From Massilia pinisoli (lineage in GTDB: Bacteria > Pseudomonadota > Gammaproteobacteria > Burkholderiales > Burkholderiaceae_D), in contig NZ_JANUGW010000026.1 of assembly GCF_024753285.1 (NCBI RefSeq), positions 1 through 64,000 of the forward strand: DNA of 64,000 nt, given 5' to 3'. The notes under the pieces were generated by a model. The model had not been told where the DNA came from, ran no database searches, and saw nothing but the letters and a program-made list of their open reading frames with translations. Both the position numbers and the translations under genes were made by a program. Below, piece after piece: positions 18,393-29,927 of this stretch; within the stretch, counting starts at the first letter, position 1, and each line of letters opens with the position of its first letter.

Positions 18393-21146
18393 ATGACGAA
18401 GCACATATCGAATACGTTGCGGCCCGCCGTCCTGGCATCCAGCGTCGCGGCGGCGCTGACCTTGATGGCGCAGCACGCGCACGCGCAGGCGCAAGCCGAC
18501 GAGCCCAAGATGCACCGCGTGGAGATCACCGGCTCGTCGATCAAGCGCATCGACACGGAGACGGCGCTCCCGGTGCAGCTGATCTCGCGCGAGGACATCG
18601 AAAAGATGGGCGCGACGACGGCGGCGGAGCTCGTGAAGAACATCAGCGCGAACACGGCGCCGCTGACGGACGGCCCCAGCATCTCGGACGGCACGTCCGG
18701 CCAGCGCGGCCTCAATGGCGCCAACCTGCGCGGCCTCGGCGTGTCGTCCACGCTGATCCTGCTGAACGGCCGCCGCCTCGCGAACTTCGCGTCGCCCGGC
18801 GACAACTCGGGCGTCGACCTGAACAACATCCCGGCCGGCGCGATCCAGCGCGTCGAGGTGCTGAAGGACGGTGCGTCCGCGATCTACGGTACCGATGCCA
18901 TCGGCGGCGTGATCAACTTCATCACGCGCAAGGATTACACGGGCATCGACCTGGCCGCGTCGGCCGCGGGCACGCAGCAGGGCGGGGCGGGCAAGAAGAC
19001 GCTGAGCCTCAGCGGCGGCACGGGCGATTTGAACACCGACCGCTTCAACGTGTTCGGCGTGCTGGACATCCAGCAGCTCGACCGCCTGCGTTCCGGCCAG
19101 CGCCGCTTCATTCGCGACCATCCGCTCGCGACGACCCTGCCGGCGCAGATGTCCAGCAACACGTTCCCCGCGAATATCGACATCTCGGCCGCACAGCGCG
19201 ACGCCCTGATCGGCGCGGGCCTGCTGCCGGCGGGTACCACCGCGCGGCGCGTCAACCCGAGCGCGCCGAACTGCAATCCACCCGCCACCGTGTATGCCCC
19301 GAAAGGCCCGGGCGGCGTGGCCGGCTGCAGCTACGACTACATGGAAGATACGGAGATATACCCGGACTCGCGCAAGATCGGCTTCATCGGCCGCGCGACG
19401 TTCCAGCTCGATCCGGACAACCAGCTGTTCGCGGAGTGGGTGCAGACGCAGGCCAAGACCAAATACGTGTTGTCGCCGAACCCGGTGTCGTCCTTGCGCA
19501 ACCTGCCTGTCAGCATCCTGCCGGACGCGTACCGCAACGCGCTGTCTGCGGCCGGGTTGCCTGACACGGTCAGCCGGCTCCGCTACCGGATGGCGGAAGC
19601 GGGCAACCGCTCCAACGACGTGACGAGTACCGGCCAGCGCCTGCTGCTGGGTGCCACAGGCACTTTCAAAGGCTGGGACTACGACGTGGCGCTGGGTCGC
19701 GCCGAGAACAAGGCCATCGACACGTACGTCGACGGCTACTTCCTGTACGACCAGTTCGAGGCGGGCGTGCGCTCGGGGTTGATCAATCCGTTCGGGGCGT
19801 CGTCGCAGGCCGGCCGGGACCTCATCAACAAGATCCGAATCAACGACGACGCACGCAACGCGAAGGGCGTGTCGACATCCCTCGACGGCAAGATGGCGCG
19901 CTCGCTGATGGCGCTGGCCGGCGGCGATCTCGCGCTGGCCGTCGGTGGCGAATTGCGTCACGAGCACCAGACGTTCAGGCCGTCGGAGCTGCTGCGCTCG
20001 AATAACATCCAGGGTGACCGCGACAGCACGATCCCGGCCGGCGAACTGGCCGACGTGGAGACCGCGGACAATACGCGCAAGGTGGCCTCCGTGTTCACCG
20101 AGGTGGTCGCGCCGTTCACCAAGGAACTGGAGATGCAGTTCGCGGTGCGCTACGACCACTACAGCGAAGTCGGAAACACGACGAATCCGAAGATCGGCCT
20201 GCGCTGGCAGCCGATGCAATCGCTGCTGCTGCGCGCGTCGGCCGGCACGGGTTTCCGCGCACCGTCGCTGTCGGACCTGAAGCGCCCGACAATCTTCGGC
20301 ACGACGGCCGGCATCCTCACCGACCCGCAATGCGTGGCGCAGGAAGGCAGCATCGACACGTGTACCGACCAGTGGAACGTCGAACGCCGCTCGAACCCGA
20401 ACCTGAAGCCCGAGAAATCGCGCGAGTTCTCGCTGGGCGCCGTGTTCGAACCCGTCAAGCGCACGAGCCTCTCGATCGACTACTGGAACATCGAGAAGCG
20501 CGACGTGATCAGCACCCTGGGCGAACAGGTCATCATCGAAAACCCGGCCGCGTACAACGGCAAGTACATCCAGCGTGACGAAGACGGCTTCATCTCGAAC
20601 ATCCTCCTGATGAAGGAAAACCAGGGGAAGCTCAGGACGTCGGGCTTCGACATCGCCGGCGACTGGCGCAGCGAGCGTGGGCCCTGGGGCCGCTTCGGCG
20701 TCAACCTGTCCGGCACGCTGATCCTGCACTACGACCGTCAGTTCGGTCCGCAGGAACCGTTCCGCACGAACCTGGGCGTGTTCCTGAACGACCAGGCGAT
20801 CCAGAAATGGCGCCACCGCGTGAACTTCGAATGGGACAACGGCCCCGTCGCCCTGACGCTGGCGAACCAGTACTCGATGGGTTACACGGACCAGAACACG
20901 ACCTACGACCCGTACACGGACCAACTGCTGCCGCCGAACCACGTGAAGTACTACTCGCTGTGGGACCTGACGGGCAGCTGGACGGTCAGCAAGCAGTTGA
21001 AGGTACGCGCTGGTGTCCTGAACCTGTTCAATGCCGATCCGCCGTTCTCGAACCAGGCCTGGTTCTTCCTGGCCGGGTACGACCCGAGCTACACGGACCC
21101 GCGCGGCCGCAGCGCGTTCGTGAGCGTGAACTACTCGTTCCGCTGA
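18393..21146 (+). CDS. TonB-dependent outer-membrane receptor (putative cyanophycin/peptide importer)
   Basis: A 917-residue outer-membrane active transporter. A signal peptide (about 1-34, ending QHAHAQAQA) precedes a TonB box-like stretch (HRVEITGSSIKR) and the plug domain (PVQLISREDIEKMGATTAAELVKNI, then LRGLGVSSTLILLNGRRL). A large beta-barrel follows and ends in the consensus aromatic strand SVNYSF-R. The ATG at 18393 has a gggaga ribosome site; an upstream in-frame start overlaps the regulator. It lies 1 bp before the cyanophycinase gene, so it is co-transcribed. This placement suggests uptake of cyanophycin or its fragments; the receptor family alone does not tell. Confidence 0.94.
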   Translation: MTKHISNTLRPAVLASSVAAALTLMAQHAHAQAQADEPKMHRVEITGSSIKRIDTETALPVQLISREDIEKMGATTAAELVKNISANTAPLTDGPSISDGTSGQRGLNGANLRGLGVSSTLILLNGRRLANFASPGDNSGVDLNNIPAGAIQRVEVLKDGASAIYGTDAIGGVINFITRKDYTGIDLAASAAGTQQGGAGKKTLSLSGGTGDLNTDRFNVFGVLDIQQLDRLRSGQRRFIRDHPLATTLPAQMSSNTFPANIDISAAQRDALIGAGLLPAGTTARRVNPSAPNCNPPATVYAPKGPGGVAGCSYDYMEDTEIYPDSRKIGFIGRATFQLDPDNQLFAEWVQTQAKTKYVLSPNPVSSLRNLPVSILPDAYRNALSAAGLPDTVSRLRYRMAEAGNRSNDVTSTGQRLLLGATGTFKGWDYDVALGRAENKAIDTYVDGYFLYDQFEAGVRSGLINPFGASSQAGRDLINKIRINDDARNAKGVSTSLDGKMARSLMALAGGDLALAVGGELRHEHQTFRPSELLRSNNIQGDRDSTIPAGELADVETADNTRKVASVFTEVVAPFTKELEMQFAVRYDHYSEVGNTTNPKIGLRWQPMQSLLLRASAGTGFRAPSLSDLKRPTIFGTTAGILTDPQCVAQEGSIDTCTDQWNVERRSNPNLKPEKSREFSLGAVFEPVKRTSLSIDYWNIEKRDVISTLGEQVIIENPAAYNGKYIQRDEDGFISNILLMKENQGKLRTSGFDIAGDWRSERGPWGRFGVNLSGTLILHYDRQFGPQEPFRTNLGVFLNDQAIQKWRHRVNFEWDNGPVALTLANQYSMGYTDQNTTYDPYTDQLLPPNHVKYYSLWDLTGSWTVSKQLKVRAGVLNLFNADPPFSNQAWFFLAGYDPSYTDPRGRSAFVSVNYSFR

Positions 21147-21147
21147 C

Positions 21148-22368
21148 ATGCTGAAGCGCTTGTGCGTCGTGCTGGCGCTTGCGGGCGCCAGCGCGTGGGT
21201 CGGCGCCGCACCGGTCGAGCCCAAAGGTTCGCTGGTCATCATCGGCGGCGGCCTGCGCGCCAACAACGCGGAGGTGTGGGAAAGAATCGTCGCGCTCGCG
21301 GGCGGCAAGGGCGCCCGCATCGCCGTGCTGCCGACGGCTGCCGAGAATCCCGCGAAGGAAGCGGAGCTCACCGTCGCCGCGTTGAAGCGCTACGGCGCGC
21401 GCGCGTTTGTCGTCCCCGTCGCGCCGCGGCTGGCCGGCAAGGACGACGTGGCGTCGGCGCGCAAGAGCGCGGACGATCCGACGCTGGCCGATGCCGTGCG
21501 CAAGGCCGGCGGCGTGTTCTTCACGGGCGGAGATCAAGCCCGCATCACGGCGTCGCTACGGCGCGCGGACGGCAGCAACTCAGCCTTGCTGGATGCCGTG
21601 TGGACGCTGTACCGGCGCGGCGGCGTCATCGCCGGGACGAGCGCCGGCGCCGCCGTCATGAGCAGCACCATGTTCAACGATCCGCCGCTGGAGGTCATGC
21701 CCCTGCTGAAGAACGGCGTGGTCGACGGCAAGGACATCGCGCCGGGCCTCGGCTTCATCGGCAACGACGTCTTCGTCGACCAGCACCTGCTCGCGCGCGG
21801 GCGCTTCGCGCGCATGCTGCCCGCGATGCTGGTGAAGGGTTATACGCTGGGACTGGGGATCGATGAGAACACGGCTGCCATCGTGGGCCCGGCACGCGAC
21901 GTCACCGTGATCGGCTACCGGGGCGCGCTCGTGCTCGACCTTGCGGATGCCACGACGGACAAGGCGCAGCCGCGCTTCAACGTGTCGAATGCGCGCATCA
22001 GCTACGTGGACAGCGGCGACCGGTTCAACCTCGCGAGCCGCACCTACGTGCCGGGCCCCGGCAAGGAGCCCGTCGACAGGCGCTACGTGGAGCACCGCGC
22101 GCCGATTTTTTACACGGACATTCTCGGCAACACGGCGGTGGCGGACCTGCTGGAAAAACTGGCGGACAGCGATTTGCAGCGCGCCGTCGGCGTCGCGTTC
22201 GAAGGGCCGGACAGCGTGGCACCGGATCGCGGCTTCGAGTTCACGTTCACGCGCGTGCCCGACAGCGCGACGTATGTGACGAACCGCGAGGATGCGTATT
22301 CGGTCTACCGGATCCGGATGGACGTACGGCCGGTGCGGGTGCACCAGCCGTTCTACACGGCGGAGTGA
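21148..22368 (+). CDS. Exported cyanophycinase (peptidase S51)
   Basis: A 406-residue S51 serine peptidase that cuts cyanophycin (multi-L-arginyl-poly-L-aspartate) to beta-Asp-Arg dipeptides. A signal peptide covers about residues 1-21. The Gln of FFTGGDQARI, the nucleophile S165 in GTSAGAAVMSS and the His of DQHLLARGRFARM match the family's active site. The C-terminal 130 residues extend beyond cyanobacterial CphB (about 270), as in exported CphE-type proteins. The gene follows the receptor by 1 bp. No cyanophycin synthetase is in the window, so the role is probably degradation of external polymer rather than recycling of a store. Confidence 0.92.
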   Translation: MLKRLCVVLALAGASAWVGAAPVEPKGSLVIIGGGLRANNAEVWERIVALAGGKGARIAVLPTAAENPAKEAELTVAALKRYGARAFVVPVAPRLAGKDDVASARKSADDPTLADAVRKAGGVFFTGGDQARITASLRRADGSNSALLDAVWTLYRRGGVIAGTSAGAAVMSSTMFNDPPLEVMPLLKNGVVDGKDIAPGLGFIGNDVFVDQHLLARGRFARMLPAMLVKGYTLGLGIDENTAAIVGPARDVTVIGYRGALVLDLADATTDKAQPRFNVSNARISYVDSGDRFNLASRTYVPGPGKEPVDRRYVEHRAPIFYTDILGNTAVADLLEKLADSDLQRAVGVAFEGPDSVAPDRGFEFTFTRVPDSATYVTNREDAYSVYRIRMDVRPVRVHQPFYTAE

Positions 22369-22374
22369 GGAAGG

Positions 22375-22400
22375 GTGTTGGATGCCGGGGCATCCAACAC
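22375..22400. terminator. Hairpin between convergent cyanophycinase and uvrA genes
   Basis: A perfect 10-bp stem (gtgttggatg / catccaacac) with a 6-nt loop in the 41-bp gap. There is no T run in either direction, so function as a bidirectional terminator is only possible. Confidence 0.45.
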
Positions 22401-22409
22401 GTGCCCAAC

Positions 22410-25259
<2,850 letters not shown>

Positions 25260-25736
25260 TGTTGTTTGAAGGCTTTCGAATGGTTGCGGGGCCGGCGCAC
25301 GGGATGCTCATGAGCGGGCCGAACGGGAAAGCGCACTAGTTTACCTGTTTTTATTTACAGTGGTATGCCGGTGCTCGAAAAAGTCTGCGGGGCTTGGCAG
25401 CATGATATGACGACTTGTCAAGACGTGCCGCGCGACGGCGCCGGGTGCGTTCCGTATGTGGTCCGCGGATGGGGCAATTCAATGGCAGACGTACCAGAAA
25501 GCCGAAATTTTTTTGGCGGGCGTATTGATGCGTATCTCTTCGAATCCGGGCACTTCGCCCCCATTTAGGCTGTCTGAGCGGATGCTGCAAAACGGTCGTC
25601 CGCCAGCACCGCAACATGCGCAAAAAGTTGCATCTTAAAGCAACGAAACAGGCATAATAGTGGACGCATCTTAACCAGTTTCCCCGACGCTTAGACATCA
25701 CGCAGAGTCAGGGACTATCCAAAGGAGCTTTACAAA
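25260..25736. promoter_or_regulatory. Divergent uvrA/ssb promoter region
   Basis: No gene is supported in this 477-bp gap. It holds the uvrA LexA box (25343-25362). A possible ssb promoter is ttgcat (25628-25633) with cataat (25653-25658); the 19-bp spacing is longer than ideal. The ssb ribosome site aaaggag lies 11-17 bp before its ATG. Confidence 0.5.
25343..25362. promoter_or_regulatory. LexA (SOS) box of uvrA
   Basis: CTGTTTTTATTTACAG (CTGT-N8-ACAG) matches the LexA operator core, with an AT-rich spacer. It is placed for repression of uvrA, and possibly of divergent ssb as in E. coli. Confidence 0.85.
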
Positions 25737-26237
25737 ATGGCATCAGTCAACAAGGTCATCATCGTCGGCAATCTTGGCCGCGATCCGGAAATCCGCTACA
25801 TGCCGAGCGGCGACGCCATCGCCAACATCGCCGTGGCGACGTCCTACAAATCGAAGGACCGCAACACCGGTGAGCAGAAAGAGCTGACCGAGTGGCACCG
25901 CATCTCGTTCTTCGGCCGCCTGGCCGAGATCGTCGGCCAATACCTGAAGAAGGGTTCGTCGGTCTACGTGGAAGGCCGCCTGCAGACCCGCAAATATACG
26001 GACAAGGACGGCATCGAGCGCTACGCCACCGACATCATCGCTGAAAACATGCAGATGCTGGGCGGCCGCCAGGGCATGGGCGGGGGCGACAGCTACGGTG
26101 GCGGCGACGACATGGGCGGCTACGACGCAGCCCCGAGCCGCCCGGCCCCGCGCCAGGCCCCGCCGGCACCGGCCGCACGTCCGCAGCCGAAACCGGCTCC
26201 GAACTTCTCGGACATGGATGACGACATTCCGTTCTAA
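25737..26237 (+). CDS. ssb: Single-stranded DNA-binding protein
   Basis: A 166-residue SSB. The OB fold spans residues 1-110 (starting MASVNKVIIVGNLGRDPEIRY). A Gly/Pro/Ala-rich disordered linker follows, then the acidic tip DMDDDIPF that recruits repair and replication partners. It is divergent from uvrA, the arrangement also found in E. coli. Confidence 0.98.
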   Translation: MASVNKVIIVGNLGRDPEIRYMPSGDAIANIAVATSYKSKDRNTGEQKELTEWHRISFFGRLAEIVGQYLKKGSSVYVEGRLQTRKYTDKDGIERYATDIIAENMQMLGGRQGMGGGDSYGGGDDMGGYDAAPSRPAPRQAPPAPAARPQPKPAPNFSDMDDDIPF

Positions 26238-26261
26238 ACCGGAATCCGCCGTCCACTGATG

Positions 26262-26298
26262 AAAGCCCGCTCTTCGCAAGAACAGCGGGCTTTTTCTT
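26262..26298 (+). terminator. Rho-independent terminator of ssb
   Basis: A perfect 10-bp stem (aaagcccgct / agcgggcttt) with a 12-nt loop, followed by tttttc. Confidence 0.88.
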
Positions 26299-26371
26299 TG
26301 CACGCATCGATGGGTTACAAATTTGTGCCTTATTGCACCGCCATGACCACCCGGTTACTCTTGAACACACG

Positions 26372-26743
26372 ATGAGCACACGCCGGACGACACACGATTA
26401 TTTCTGCAGCATCGAGGTTGCCGTGGACTGCATCAGCGGGAAGTGGAAGCCGACGATCATCTACTACCTGAAGAATGGGCCGCTGCGTTTTACCGATGTG
26501 GTGCGGTTGATTCCACGCGCATCGCGCAAAGTGCTCACCGCCCAGTTACGGGAACTGGAAGCGGACGGCCTCGTTCACCGGGAAGCGCTGGATGACGAAG
26601 TGCCGAAAGGTGTCGAATACAGTCTGACGGAAGCGTCGCGCACGTTGCTTCCCGTTCTGCAGTCGCTGCACGAATGGGGTGTCGGCCATGCCCGCCGCAA
26701 CGGGATCGATTTACGTTTGCCTGAACAGGATCGGAGCACATGA
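26372..26743 (+). CDS. HxlR-family winged-helix transcriptional regulator
   Basis: A 123-residue one-domain regulator. The HxlR signature is clear: CSIEVAVDCISGKWKPTIIYYL, then PLRFTDVVRLIPRASRKVLTAQLRELEADGLV, with a short C-terminal helix. Members sense reactive aldehydes, quinones or redox changes, often through the N-terminal Cys, which is present here (C11). The ATG at 26372 is preferred over the upstream TTG at 26333. Its TGA overlaps the ATG of the next gene (ATGA), so it probably governs that monooxygenase. Confidence 0.92.
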   Translation: MSTRRTTHDYFCSIEVAVDCISGKWKPTIIYYLKNGPLRFTDVVRLIPRASRKVLTAQLRELEADGLVHREALDDEVPKGVEYSLTEASRTLLPVLQSLHEWGVGHARRNGIDLRLPEQDRST

Positions 26744-27048
26744 TGGTGATCGAGTATGTCCGCTACAAGATTCCGGCCGACCAGGCCGACCAGTTCGTAT
26801 CCGCCTACGCGACGGCGGCCGACGCGCTGCACACATCCAGCCACTGCCTGGGCTTCGAGCTGAGCCGCTGCACGGAAGAGCCGACGTCGTTCATCCTGCG
26901 GATCGAATGGGATTCCATCGAAGGGCACATGGAAGGGTTCCGCAAGAGTCCCGAATTCCGCACGTTCTTCGCGAGCGTCAGGCCGTTCGTCGGCAACCTC
27001 GAGGAGATGCGGCATTACGAACGGACGGCGGTGCTGTCGCGGGCGTGA
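26740..27048 (+). CDS. Antibiotic biosynthesis monooxygenase (ABM) domain protein
   Basis: A 102-residue dimeric alpha-beta barrel protein of the ABM/YgiN type. Recognisable parts are VIEYVRYKIPADQADQFVSAY, the Cys-bearing SSHCLGFELSRC, and FILRIEWDSIEGHMEGFRKS. YgiN-like members oxidise quinols and others detoxify reactive aromatics. No cofactor is needed. Translational coupling to an HxlR regulator suggests an electrophile- or quinone-response pair. Confidence 0.85.
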   Translation: MMVIEYVRYKIPADQADQFVSAYATAADALHTSSHCLGFELSRCTEEPTSFILRIEWDSIEGHMEGFRKSPEFRTFFASVRPFVGNLEEMRHYERTAVLSRA

Positions 27049-27211
27049 GTGCCCCTGTTTGGGCTGGGCTCACGGCTTGGGTGCACGACGCCGCAACGGT
27101 ATGACTCAAGTTAGTGCGCATCGGCTTGGCAACCATGGACTGGGCTGGCACAGAACCTGCATTGGATGCAGTGTCAGCCGCCGTCGGCGGTCACACCGAT
27201 CGGAGTCCAGG

Positions 27212-27892
27212 ATGTCGTACGCAGAAGTTCTACCCGTCAAAGCCACCGCCCCGTCCGAACCGAAGCTGTCCGGCGACGTGTTCGGCGCGCTGATCAACCT
27301 GTCCGGCCGGCGGCGCTTCACGTCCCAGCGGGTCGTGCTGTATTCCGTGCTGGCATCGCTCGGCCACGAAGGCGCCGACAAGACCGCGCGCGACACGCTG
27401 GCGTCGTTCAAGGATGCGCACGTCACGCTCGTGCAGGGCAAGCAGGGTTTGCCGGGCATCTTCTGCCCGCAATTGCAGGACGCTTACTTCGGTAACCTGC
27501 AGGGAGACAAGGTCGTGCGCGACTTCATCGCGCTGTCCGAGAACACGCTGGACGCCATCGCCGGATCGTCGCCCCGCGCGCCGGCGTTGCTCGACGAGCT
27601 GGTGCGTAGCGCGACGCCGCTGCTCAGCGTGCTCAACGCACTGACCTTGGTGTACGAGGAACAGTCCAAGCGCCATGCCCTGCTGCAGCGCAGGCAGATG
27701 CAGGACTTGATGGGCGACATCAAGACCATCGCACGGCAGGCGCGCATGGTCGCCTTCAATGCACAGGTCGTCGCCGCGCGCGCGGGGCCGGTGGGCAAGG
27801 AGTTTGCCGTCGTGGCGAGCACGATGACGAACGTCACCGGCGAGATCGACGAACTGGTGCAGACGGCGTTGGCGGGGTCGTTGACCTACTGA
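27212..27892 (+). CDS. Soluble truncated chemoreceptor-like protein
   Basis: A 226-residue protein with no membrane span or HAMP domain. Residues about 170-220 (IKTIARQARMVAFNAQVVAARAG, then GKEFAVVASTMTNVTGEI) are a diverged form of the methyl-accepting chemotaxis hairpin tip (usual form [21 protein letters not shown]). The N-terminal 150 residues are helical and resemble the sensory segment of type IV pili/NarX-like receptors. The start is set at the ATG at 27212 because upstream codons are unconserved. It ends 1 bp before the convergent ClC gene. It could be a cytoplasmic sensor or a decaying receptor. Confidence 0.75.
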   Translation: MSYAEVLPVKATAPSEPKLSGDVFGALINLSGRRRFTSQRVVLYSVLASLGHEGADKTARDTLASFKDAHVTLVQGKQGLPGIFCPQLQDAYFGNLQGDKVVRDFIALSENTLDAIAGSSPRAPALLDELVRSATPLLSVLNALTLVYEEQSKRHALLQRRQMQDLMGDIKTIARQARMVAFNAQVVAARAGPVGKEFAVVASTMTNVTGEIDELVQTALAGSLTY

Positions 27893-27893
27893 C

Positions 27894-29639
27894 TCACGCC
27901 TCCACCTGCCCCCCCAGCGGCACGCGGTTCAACCGCACATACGCATCCAGCACGTCCGTCTTGTGCACGGCCCCGAGCAACTCGGGGTCATCGGCGCTGC
28001 GCACGGCCGGCAGCCGCTCGCCGAAATGGCGCATGAACTGGCGCAGCGCCTCGTCCAGCCCCATGTCGGCCGTGACGACAGGCAGCGCGTCGGGCCGCGC
28101 GATCTCGGCGCAGGTGCGGGCCGCGGCCTTGTCGTGTTGGTACAGCGCGGCGACGTCGTGCAGGGCCACCGCGCCGCGGTAGCGCATGGCGGCATCGACG
28201 AGGTACACGTATTTCACGGGATGTTCGCGGAACAGCGCGGCGGCTTGCGCGACGGGCGCGTGCTGGGGCAGGAAAGTGTCGGCGGGGCGGATCAGCTCCT
28301 GCATGCGGATCGCGCGCAGGCGCTCGCGCTCCTGCTCGTCGGCCGCGCGGCGCGCGGTGATCTCGTACATCGACGGCCCGTTCACGGCCCGCGCGACGCC
28401 GAACGCGACGACGCATGCGAGCATCAGCGGCAGCATCAGCGAGTAGCTGAGCGTCATTTCGAAGATCATCAGGATGGCCATCAGCGGCGCGCTCGTCGCG
28501 GCGGCCAGCACGGCGCCCATGCCGACGGCGACAAAGGCGGCCGGCGCCGCGGCCGTTTCCGGCGACAGGGCCTGCGGCACGAGCGCGAACAAGTGGCCCA
28601 CCGCCGCGCCGACGAACAGCGTGGGCGTGAAGATGCCGCCGATGGCGCCGGAGCCGCTCGTGAGCAAGGTCGCCGCGATCTTGCAGACGAGGACCACGAG
28701 CACGGCCTGCCACAGCCACGACTGGTGCAGCAGCGCGTTCACGACACTGTAGCCGTTGCCCCACACCTGGGGCACCCAGATCGAGATCGCGCCCACGCCG
28801 AGTCCCCCGAGCGCGAGCCGCAGCGGCAACGGCAGGGGGCTCCCCGCGAACAGGCGGCGCATGCGCTGCAGCGCGTACAGGAAGGCCGGCGCGATCAGGC
28901 CTGCGAGCACGCCGAGGGCGACGAACCACACGACTTCCAGGTTGGCGATCGGCGCGAAGGCCGGCATCTCGTACGTGGGGTGGTAGCCGGGCAGGCGGCG
29001 CATCGTGATGTTGGCGACGACGGCCGCCACCATGATCGGGCCCAGGCTGTTCATCGTGATGGCGCCGAGGATGATCTCGGTGACGAAGAACGCGCTCGCG
29101 ATCGGCGCGTTGTAGGCGGCTGCGATGCCGGCCGCCGCGCCGCAGGCCACGAGCAGGCGCAGGCGCACCGTGTTGAAACGGGCGATGCGGCCGACAACGG
29201 ACGCCGTCATCGCGGCCAACTGGATCATCGAGCCCTCGCGGCCGATCGAGCCGCCGGACGCGATCGACAGCAGCGACGACACGCTGTTGACGAGCGTGAG
29301 CTGCACCGGCACCTTGCCGTCGCCGACGGCCACCACTTCCATGTAGTCGGCCCGCGCGCCGGCAGCGTGGCGGCGCGCCAGCACGAGCACGCAGCCCGCG
29401 CACAGGCCGCCGGCGCACGGCGTCAGGAGGCGCGCCTGCCACGACAGCGACGTCGCGATCTCGACGAACGAGCCGCTGCGGCCGAATAGCAGCGCCTGCA
29501 GCAGCGTGAGGCCGTCGCGGAAGACGAGCGTTGCCAGCGCGCCGGCAAAGCCGACCAGCGCCGCCCACAGCAGGATGGCGTTGGCGCGCAGCAGTTGCGA
29601 GAGCCGCGTGCGCAGGCGGTCGGGTGGAGACGTGTTCAT
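27894..29639 (-). CDS. ClC-family anion transporter with C-terminal CBS domains
   Basis: A 581-residue membrane protein. About 10-12 hydrophobic helices are followed by two CBS motifs (about residues 440-570). The gating-Glu loop reads GGSIGREGSMIQ, so the glutamate is kept, and the GGIFTPTLFVGAAVG loop is canonical. The first selectivity loop is GDGKVP where ClcA has GSGIPE, so the chloride-coordinating Ser is replaced. It may be a chloride/proton antiporter or have altered anion preference. The ATG at 29639 (MNTSPPDRL) is chosen over an upstream TTG/ATG extension rich in Arg and His. Confidence 0.9.
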   Translation of the reverse strand: MNTSPPDRLRTRLSQLLRANAILLWAALVGFAGALATLVFRDGLTLLQALLFGRSGSFVEIATSLSWQARLLTPCAGGLCAGCVLVLARRHAAGARADYMEVVAVGDGKVPVQLTLVNSVSSLLSIASGGSIGREGSMIQLAAMTASVVGRIARFNTVRLRLLVACGAAAGIAAAYNAPIASAFFVTEIILGAITMNSLGPIMVAAVVANITMRRLPGYHPTYEMPAFAPIANLEVVWFVALGVLAGLIAPAFLYALQRMRRLFAGSPLPLPLRLALGGLGVGAISIWVPQVWGNGYSVVNALLHQSWLWQAVLVVLVCKIAATLLTSGSGAIGGIFTPTLFVGAAVGHLFALVPQALSPETAAAPAAFVAVGMGAVLAAATSAPLMAILMIFEMTLSYSLMLPLMLACVVAFGVARAVNGPSMYEITARRAADEQERERLRAIRMQELIRPADTFLPQHAPVAQAAALFREHPVKYVYLVDAAMRYRGAVALHDVAALYQHDKAAARTCAEIARPDALPVVTADMGLDEALRQFMRHFGERLPAVRSADDPELLGAVHKTDVLDAYVRLNRVPLGGQVEA

Positions 29640-29757
29640 GGTGTGATGTGCGGCCTGGCGCGGCGTCCAGGCCGCCAACTATAGCATGCACACGGCATGC
29701 GCCCGTCGGCTTACCTGGTCGGCGACCTCAAAATGAAAAATCACCTGGCCCAAATTG

Positions 29758-29771
29758 TGAAAGCGATTTCA
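29758..29771. promoter_or_regulatory. LacI-type operator TGAAAGCGATTTCA
   Basis: A near-perfect palindrome with central CG, matching the general LacI/GalR-family form TGAAANCGNTTTCA. It lies 258 bp before the TonB receptor gene. The same form occurs at 49863-49876. Confidence 0.6.
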
Positions 29772-29792
29772 TGTCGTAAATCCGCCGCGCTA

Positions 29793-29812
29793 GTTTAGTA
29801 AACCGACTAAAC
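29793..29812. promoter_or_regulatory. Inverted repeat GTTTAGT-N6-ACTAAAC
   Basis: A perfect 7-6-7 inverted repeat. Its left part reads GTTTAGTAAACCG, which recurs with one or two changes at 29915-29927 and 34696-34708. It is probably an operator of the mannoside locus. Confidence 0.6.
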
Positions 29813-29914
29813 ATCGTGTGATTTTTGAAAGCTTGTTGAAACGACCCTCCTTCCTTTGTATAAATTTTCCTGGGTGGAACGCAGTGCCCATCGGATCCAG
29901 GCGGCATCTCCCTC

Positions 29915-29927
29915 GTTTAGTAAATCG
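29915..29927. promoter_or_regulatory. Second GTTTAGTAAATCG box
   Basis: The 13-mer repeats the left half of the inverted repeat at 29793 with one change (C to T). It lies 101 bp before the receptor gene, in the same orientation. Confidence 0.5.
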
